NCBI RefSeq assembly: GCF_900249755.1
Contig: NZ_LT976853.1
Coordinates: 2,825,295 to 2,889,294 of the forward strand
DNA: 64,000 nucleotides
Source: Cupriavidus taiwanensis
Lineage (GTDB): Bacteria; Pseudomonadota; Gammaproteobacteria; Burkholderiales; Burkholderiaceae
Direction of reading: 5' to 3'
The notes under the pieces are model-generated. The model saw nothing but the letters and a program-made list of their open reading frames with translations. It was not told the DNA's origin and did not search any database. Shown here piece by piece: positions 58,701 through 64,000 of this stretch. Position 1 is the stretch's first letter. Every line of letters starts with the position of its first letter. Both the position numbers and the translations under genes were made by a program.

Positions 58701-59868
58701 CGCTCAGTTCGACGCGGGCGCGCACCGATTGCACCGGCAGCCGCTCGCGGTCGAGCGGGCCGGCCTCGAGGTTGCGGATCTCGATCTCGCCGGCGACCGC
58801 CAGCGGCGCCGCAGCGCGCGTCGCTGCAGGCGCAGATGCCGGCGATGGCGGCGATGGCGGCGATGGCGCCGATGCAGCCGGCGCCGAAGCCGCCGCGGGC
58901 GGCACACCGCCGCCAGCCGCCGCGCCATCCACCGGCCGCAGCTCGGCATGCACGGTCAGGTTGGCGTGCGGCGCCGACGGATTGAACAGGCGCGGGTTGA
59001 TGCGGTCGCCATCGACCAGCAGGTGCGTGAACGGGACCTTGCCGAACGGCGTCAGGTCGGCGCCGGCGCGCAGGTGGATGCGGTCGCCGCTGGCCTGCAC
59101 CTCGGCGCGCAGCGCGTCGAGATTGCCGTTGGCGGTGGCATTGACGGCGAAGGCCTCATCCTGCCAGCTGCTTTCCAGCAGCGCTTCGGCGCTGAGCGCG
59201 AACGGCGCGGCGGCGCCCAGCTGGGCGTTGGCGGCGAGCTTGCCGTAAGGGGTTTCCAGCTTGTCCACGCTGACACGGTGGCGCTGGCCGTCGCTGTGCA
59301 GCGCGCCCGCCAGGTTGCTGAACACCATCGGCTCGGCCGTCGGCGCCTGGCCCTGCAGCAGCGCCAGGCGCTCGAGCGTCAGCGTATCGACATCGATGGC
59401 CAGCGGCAGTTCGAGCGATGCGGGCTTCTGCATCGGCGCGGTGCTGGGCTCGGACGGGCCCAGCCGCACCTCGGCCTTGCCGATGCGCAGCCACTGCACA
59501 TGCAGCCGCCGCGGCTGCCAGCTCAGGTTCCAGCTGCCGTCGACGCGGTCGACGGTGACGCGGGTCTGGCCGCTGGCGAACACCACGTCGCGCAGGCGCA
59601 GCCCGTGCGCCACGGTGCCGCCCTCCAGGCGGCCGCTGAGCATGCCGGCGGACAGCCGCGTGGCCAGCGTCCACAGGTGCCGCGTGCCGGTCTCGGTGCG
59701 CAGCGCCACCACGCCGGCAGCCGCCAGCACCACCACCAGCAACAGCACGATGCCGGCCAGCCAGCCCAGCGCGCGCCACAGCCGCCGGCGCTTGCGCGGC
59801 GCCGGAGCGGAGGGCGGCGGCGCCTGGTCGCCGCCGCCGGGCACGGAAGGCAAGTCGTGCACGTTCAT
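55711..59868 (-). CDS. tamB: Translocation and assembly module subunit TamB
   Basis: 1385-residue inner-membrane-anchored protein. After a basic start (RKRRRLWRALGW) there is one membrane helix (about residues 35-55), then a very long beta-rich region and a C-terminal TamB/DUF490 domain (from about 1050; PMKATGTVRVTDGTYEAFGRKLDIERGIINFNGPIDNPNMNIRA, SWLMFGYG). It forms a groove between the membranes with TamA, for protein assembly or lipid movement. An Ala/Pro/Ser low-complexity insert lies near residues 315-355. Its ATG overlaps the tamA stop by one base. Confidence 0.95.
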   Translation of the reverse strand: MNVHDLPSVPGGGDQAPPPSAPAPRKRRRLWRALGWLAGIVLLLVVVLAAAGVVALRTETGTRHLWTLATRLSAGMLSGRLEGGTVAHGLRLRDVVFASGQTRVTVDRVDGSWNLSWQPRRLHVQWLRIGKAEVRLGPSEPSTAPMQKPASLELPLAIDVDTLTLERLALLQGQAPTAEPMVFSNLAGALHSDGQRHRVSVDKLETPYGKLAANAQLGAAAPFALSAEALLESSWQDEAFAVNATANGNLDALRAEVQASGDRIHLRAGADLTPFGKVPFTHLLVDGDRINPRLFNPSAPHANLTVHAELRPVDGAAAGGGVPPAAASAPAASAPSPPSPPSPASAPAATRAAAPLAVAGEIEIRNLEAGPLDRERLPVQSVRARVELSEAAQAVSDLRVALPGKGEIAGSGSLRGGRGGFDLDVRRLDPAALHGSLTSASLSGPVVIRIEPGRQSVALELAGGPLKVFADASMDAETVTLAALRAVVGTGLLTAEGKLGLKDKQPFSFKGKLSAFDPARVAKVAAGRINADFTATGELAPQLGVALDFAVHESEYAGLPMTGGGKLRLAGERLLPSEAALSMAGNQASLRGSFGARGDALKLAVDAPQLERLKFGVAGKLSLDATITGTLKKPEVVADYNAQTLEVGPHKLASASGRAEIRGGLDGPLSVQLAARGYRGPQASLATLDATLTGTQASHSFDAKATGSLNQRPLQLALAGQGAWRGKDGWNGTIRTLEERGTLNLRLAAPAQLLVADQRVRLGATRLLLDRATLAIDSLDWDHGRIRSAGSLDGLQVARVLELMETITGERPPVRSDLVIDGRWNLALAETATGFAELRRRSGDISVNAGRGFTTLGLGETSLRADAGGNRIALRGGMVSGRIGKVVVDASAGLVQEQGLQTVGPASTLGGTVTVDVPRLKSLEALTGPQYAFDGRLAAAMRLAGTVAAPLLTGTIDGDNLAVTLYDQGLRLTDGTVRVVLDQNTVELRQVEFHGGDGKLTATGNIKLGEADPNLTGRIVADKLQLFASPERTLVVSGDASIANENKQVVIRGKFRVDRALFDLPKAGAPVLGDDVVVIRRKDQRAVKTAATQMPESKPASRFSPVIDLTVDLGNNFRFRGAGADLLLAGQMGVKSEPLAPMKATGTVRVTDGTYEAFGRKLDIERGIINFNGPIDNPNMNIRAMRRNQEVEAGVEVTGTVRLPRVRLVSEPNVPDEDKLSWLMFGYGAESAGAGQQRQLSGSALGGAALGLIGGKAGKGIVSHFGIDEFSIGPSTAGLNDQQVVSVGKAITDRMSVGYEQSLTSASNVVKLSWQFSRRWSLIAKGGSINGLSVLFNRRFDSWATLFTGAPNRGTRRSQQDESQPLDPESAAQAASAAIAEPVRR

Positions 59869-61688
59869 CAGAACGCCACCCCCAGCGAGATATGCGGCCG
59901 GAACTGCTGCTCCTGGATGCCGTAGCCCACGTCGAGCTGCAGCGGGCCCACCGGCGTGCGCCAGCGCACGCCGACGCCCACGCCGTTGTAGATGGTCACG
60001 CCGCGCAGGTTGTCGGCGGCGGTGCCGGCATCCCAGAACACCGCCACGCCCCAGTCCGGCTTGAACCAGTACTGGTACTCCAGGCTGCCGGTGGCCAGGT
60101 ACTTGGCGGGCAGCACGCTGGCGCCGCTGGGCGTGCCGATCGACTGGTAGCTGTAGCCGCGGATCGAATCGGTGCCGCCGGCGCGAAAGCGCAGCGTCGC
60201 CGGGATCTTGCTGGCGCTGTCGCCGCTGAGGTCGGCGCCCAGCTCCAGGCGCGCCACCACCAGGTCGCGCTTGCCGACCGGCACGTACTGGCGGATCCGG
60301 CCGTACAGCCGCAGGAAAGTGGCATCGCTGAGCAGGTTCTGGGCGGCCACGCCGATCTGGGTGCTGATCACGTTGCCGCGGCGCGGGAACACCGGGTTGT
60401 CGACATCGCGCCGGGTCCAGGCAAAGGCCGGCACCAGCGCCTTGCTGATCTGGCTGGCCTGGCCCACCGGCAGCAGCTTGTCGTAGTAGAAATCGAGCGA
60501 CATCGTGACGTCGTACTTCTCGCGCGAGCGCGAGCGCTTCAGGCCGGCGCGCAGGCTGGTGGTGTCGGTGTTCTCGATATCGATGGTGCGCTCGTAGCTG
60601 CTGTAGACGCTGTTGCGGTAGGCCCCGCGCGACGGCGGCATCGCCGCCTCGGCAAACAGGTAGGAACGCTTCTGTTCGATGCGCGCCTGCGAATCGAAGG
60701 TCCAGGCGCGGTTGAACAGGTTGTAGTAGGAATAGCGCCCCTCGACCTGCGCGCCGGTATCGGTGGTAAAGCCGACGCCGCTGTTGAGCCGGTGCACCGG
60801 ATATTCGCGCACGCGCACCGACACCGGCGCGGTGACCACGCCGTCCGGCGCCTGGTCGGCATCCGGCGGCGGTTCCAGGTCGACCAGCACGTTGGAGAAA
60901 TACGGCTGGTTCTGGATCGCGCGCTGCAATTCCAGCAGCCGCTCGACCCGGTACGGCTCGCCCTCGTTGAGCGGGTTGACGTTGTAGATGATCTGTTCCG
61001 GGTAGCGGCGCGTGCCCGTGACCTTGAGCGCGCCCAGCCGGTAGGCCGGGCCGCTGGCATAGTGCGCCGACAGGTCCGCGCGCAGCTCGTCGGGCTCGAC
61101 CCGCGCCTGCGACGCCGCCAGCCGCGCCCCGTAGTAGGTGTGGCTCTGCAGCGTCACCAGCGCGTCTTCCTTGGCCTTGTCCCAGTCGTCCTGGCGGAAC
61201 GGCTCGCCCGCGGGCAGGCCCCACTTGGCCTTCATCTCCGCCACCTGCTCGGGCGACTGGGTCGCGGCCGGGCCGGTCACCTGCAGGTCGACGTTGCGGA
61301 TCAGCGTGCGCGCGCCGGGGTCGACCACCACGTGGACCACGCGCTGGTTGCCCTCGCCCTCGACGCGGGTGGTGGTGGTCGGATCGAAATAGCCTTCGGT
61401 GGAGGTGAAGGCCCGCACCTGCTCGCCGACGGTCTCGACCATGTAGTCGAACTGGTCCTGCGACAGGTCGGTGCGGTCCTTGTAGCGGGCCAGGTCGAGG
61501 TGCTCTTCCAGCATCTCGCGGATCGGCTTGGGCGCTTCGACCTCGACCTTGTAGGCCGCCTGTGCGGGTGCCGCCGCCAGGCCCAGCACCACGCCAAGCA
61601 GCATGCCCAGCGCCGCCAGCGCGCGCGCGGCCGCGTGCCAGGCGGCGCGGCCGGCCGAGTCAGCGGTGTTAGCGGTGTCTTGCGGCAT
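59868..61688 (-). CDS. tamA: Translocation and assembly module subunit TamA
   Basis: 606-residue Omp85-family outer membrane protein. A hydrophobic signal segment spans about residues 20-45 (LAALGMLLGVVLGLAAAPAQA); three POTRA domains follow to about 300, then a 16-stranded barrel. Visible signatures are NSGVGFTTDTG, the strand-turn motif FRAGGTDSIRGYSYQSIG of loop 6 (R-G-Y), and a C-terminal strand ending in Phe (HISLGVAF). I chose the ATG giving MPQDTANTADS; an earlier in-frame ATG would add 23 residues with no signal features. Confidence 0.95.
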   Translation of the reverse strand: MPQDTANTADSAGRAAWHAAARALAALGMLLGVVLGLAAAPAQAAYKVEVEAPKPIREMLEEHLDLARYKDRTDLSQDQFDYMVETVGEQVRAFTSTEGYFDPTTTTRVEGEGNQRVVHVVVDPGARTLIRNVDLQVTGPAATQSPEQVAEMKAKWGLPAGEPFRQDDWDKAKEDALVTLQSHTYYGARLAASQARVEPDELRADLSAHYASGPAYRLGALKVTGTRRYPEQIIYNVNPLNEGEPYRVERLLELQRAIQNQPYFSNVLVDLEPPPDADQAPDGVVTAPVSVRVREYPVHRLNSGVGFTTDTGAQVEGRYSYYNLFNRAWTFDSQARIEQKRSYLFAEAAMPPSRGAYRNSVYSSYERTIDIENTDTTSLRAGLKRSRSREKYDVTMSLDFYYDKLLPVGQASQISKALVPAFAWTRRDVDNPVFPRRGNVISTQIGVAAQNLLSDATFLRLYGRIRQYVPVGKRDLVVARLELGADLSGDSASKIPATLRFRAGGTDSIRGYSYQSIGTPSGASVLPAKYLATGSLEYQYWFKPDWGVAVFWDAGTAADNLRGVTIYNGVGVGVRWRTPVGPLQLDVGYGIQEQQFRPHISLGVAF

Positions 61689-61809
61689 CGCCCAATTGTC
61701 CACACATACAAAGTCGGTATTTGACCACACCCGGCCACGCACCCGGAACTTTCCCACGCGTTGCGGCCCCCGCCTGCGGTCCGGCGTGCATCCCGGGGGG
61801 CCGATACGG

Positions 61810-61815
61810 TAAAAT
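61810..61815 (+). promoter_or_regulatory. Candidate -10 box upstream of DUF3460 gene
   Basis: TAAAAT 52 bases before the DUF3460 start, in the 178-base region divergent from tamA. No -35 hexamer seen. Confidence 0.35.
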
Positions 61816-61866
61816 CATGGCCCACTGTACCTATCTGGCGCCCGCACGGGTGCACCACGGTTGACC

Positions 61867-62058
61867 ATGGCCCTCTACGAATCCGATATCACCCAGTTCC
61901 TGAAGCAGCTCAAGCAAGAGCGCCCGACGCTGGAGGCCGAGCAGCGCGACGGCCGCGCCCTGCTGTGGGACAAGGCACCGATCGACCTCGAAGAGCGCGC
62001 CCGCGCCCAGGCTTCGCGCGTGGCGCAGAAGCCCTACGTCTACTCGCAGGACAACTGA
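61867..62058 (+). CDS. DUF3460 small protein
   Basis: 63-residue hydrophilic protein starting MALYESDITQFLKQLKQERPTLEAEQRDGRALLWDK, matching the DUF3460 family of beta-proteobacteria. No signal or membrane segment. A TTG two codons before the ATG is an alternative start; neither has a strong ribosome-binding site. It precedes scpA by 43 bases and is probably co-transcribed. Function unknown. Confidence 0.85.
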   Translation: MALYESDITQFLKQLKQERPTLEAEQRDGRALLWDKAPIDLEERARAQASRVAQKPYVYSQDN

Positions 62059-62101
62059 TTCCCGCCGCCCCCATCCAGAAAGAACGCGAGCCGACCGCCC
62101 C

Positions 62102-62995
62102 ATGAGCGCAGCCGACCAGGACAAGCTGCCGCTGCCCGTGGAGCTGCCCGCCGTGGCGCCCGCTGCCGCCGCGGGCCCGGCCGGCCCCGCCGACATGGTC
62201 GACGGGATGGCGTTCGCGCGCCTGTACGGCGAGCCGCTGTTCAAGCTGCCGCAGGACCTCTACATCCCGCCGGACGCGCTCGAGATCTTCCTCGAAGCCT
62301 TCGAAGGCCCGCTGGACCTGCTGCTGTACCTGATCCGCAAGCAGAACTTCAACGTGCTCGACATCCCGATGTCGCAGGTCACGCGGCAGTACCTGTCGTA
62401 TATCGAGCAGATCCGCAAGACCAACCTGGAGCTGGCGGCGGAATACCTGCTGATGGCGGCGATGCTGATCGAGATCAAGTCGCGCATGCTGCTGCCGGTC
62501 AAGAAGGCCGACAGCGACGACGAAGCCGAGGACCCGCGCGCCGAGCTGGTGCGCCGCCTGCTGGAATACGAGCAGATGAAGCTGGCCGCGCAGCGCCTGG
62601 ACACCGTGCCGCAGCTGGGCCGCGACTTCCTGCGCTCGCAGGTGTATATCGAGCAGAGCCTGGCGCCGCGCTTTCCCGAGGTGGAAACCGTGGACCTGCA
62701 GGCGGCCTGGGCCGACGTGCTCAAGCGCGCCAAGCTGAACCAGCACCACAAGATCTCGCGCGAGGAACTGTCGGTGCGCGAGCACATGAGCCAGATCCTG
62801 CGCCGGCTGCAGCATGCGCGCTTCATGGAGTTCTCTGAACTCTTCGAGGACGCGGTGCGCTCCGGCAAGGGCGTGCCAGTGGTGATAGTGAACTTCATCG
62901 CCATGCTGGAGCTGTCGCGCGAAGCGCTGGTGGAAATCACGCAGGCCGAGCCGTTCGCGCCAATTTATGTGCGATTGGCGTACAGCCCCAGCTGA
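62102..62995 (+). CDS. scpA: Segregation and condensation protein A
   Basis: 297-residue kleisin that bridges SMC heads in chromosome condensation. After a Pro/Ala-rich leader of about 45 residues, the conserved region reads LEAFEGPLDLLLYLIRKQNFNVLDIPMSQVTRQYLSYIE, then LAAEYLLMAAMLIEIKSRMLLP; the C-terminal winged-helix region contains VVIVNFIAMLELSREALVEITQAEPFAPIYVR. No scpB follows; panC does, so the usual scpA-scpB pairing is absent here. Confidence 0.95.
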   Translation: MSAADQDKLPLPVELPAVAPAAAAGPAGPADMVDGMAFARLYGEPLFKLPQDLYIPPDALEIFLEAFEGPLDLLLYLIRKQNFNVLDIPMSQVTRQYLSYIEQIRKTNLELAAEYLLMAAMLIEIKSRMLLPVKKADSDDEAEDPRAELVRRLLEYEQMKLAAQRLDTVPQLGRDFLRSQVYIEQSLAPRFPEVETVDLQAAWADVLKRAKLNQHHKISREELSVREHMSQILRRLQHARFMEFSELFEDAVRSGKGVPVVIVNFIAMLELSREALVEITQAEPFAPIYVRLAYSPS

Positions 62996-63982
<987 letters not shown>

Positions 63983-64000
63983 GCGGCGCTTGCGCGACCG

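Noticed and set aside
55264..59925. Open frame of about 1550 codons on the plus strand opposite tamB
   Set aside because: It mirrors tamB in GC-rich DNA where antisense frames stay open by codon bias. It has no domain, no ribosome-binding site and an Arg/His/Ala-biased composition.

Overview
The window looks like a core-chromosome segment of a GC-rich beta-proteobacterium of the Cupriavidus/Ralstonia group (Burkholderiales). This rests on the family resemblance of nearly every protein, on a fused HemD-HemX protein next to HemY, on a DUF3460 gene upstream of scpA and panC, and on the paired DUF3305/DUF3306 genes of a membrane formate dehydrogenase cluster. No database search was possible, so the genus is an inference. 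No tRNA, rRNA, CRISPR array, prophage or insertion sequence was seen.

Layout. 1-780: 5' part of rfbB (dTDP-glucose 4,6-dehydratase), cut by the window edge. 1012-1860: apaH. 1896-7489 (minus): rsuA, yqgE, ruvX, pyrR, pyrB, a dihydroorotase-like gene lacking the metal-binding histidines, and an acyltransferase gene, mostly overlapping or close. 7736-12131 (minus): heme genes hemC, hemD-hemX fusion and hemY; the fusion contains an in-frame hexanucleotide repeat. 12206-15241: ppc. 15502-17609: a ferritin-like exported protein divergent from an ECF sigma/anti-sigma pair. 17742-19160: argH. 19455-21782: two TRAP transporter membrane subunits without a binding protein. 21833-23569: LysR regulator divergent from a glutathione S-transferase. 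23810-24449: a FitAB/VapBC-type toxin-antitoxin pair. 24512-27496 (minus): an Orn/Lys/Arg decarboxylase and dcd.

27589-39820 (minus) is one long formate dehydrogenase region. In transcription order it holds apbC/mrp, DUF3305, DUF3306, a 721-residue poly-ferredoxin, a TorD-like chaperone, a 71-residue twin-arginine protein, the Mo/W catalytic subunit, the four-cluster Fe-S subunit, a small lipoprotein, the cytochrome b subunit, a small exported protein and fdhD. Structural subunits, cofactor insertion (FdhD, TorD-like) and Fe-S supply (ApbC) are therefore together.

40159-43155: OmpA-like lipoprotein gene and metG. 43515-55088 (plus) is the most unusual block: a single-chain biotin-dependent acyl-CoA carboxylase (BC, BCCP and CT in one 1111-residue chain), an acyl-CoA synthetase, an IclR regulator and a complete five-gene peptide/nickel-type ABC importer. 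It looks like an uptake, CoA activation and carboxylation pathway whose substrate cannot be read from the sequence. 55104-61688 (minus): tamA, tamB and a BamE-like lipoprotein. 61867-63982: DUF3460 gene, scpA and panC.

Palindromic GC-rich repeats of one family (core CTCTCCCGC / GCGGGAGAG) lie at 7579-7697, 15319-15473 and 43171-43201. They are probably REP/BIME-type elements of the host genome.
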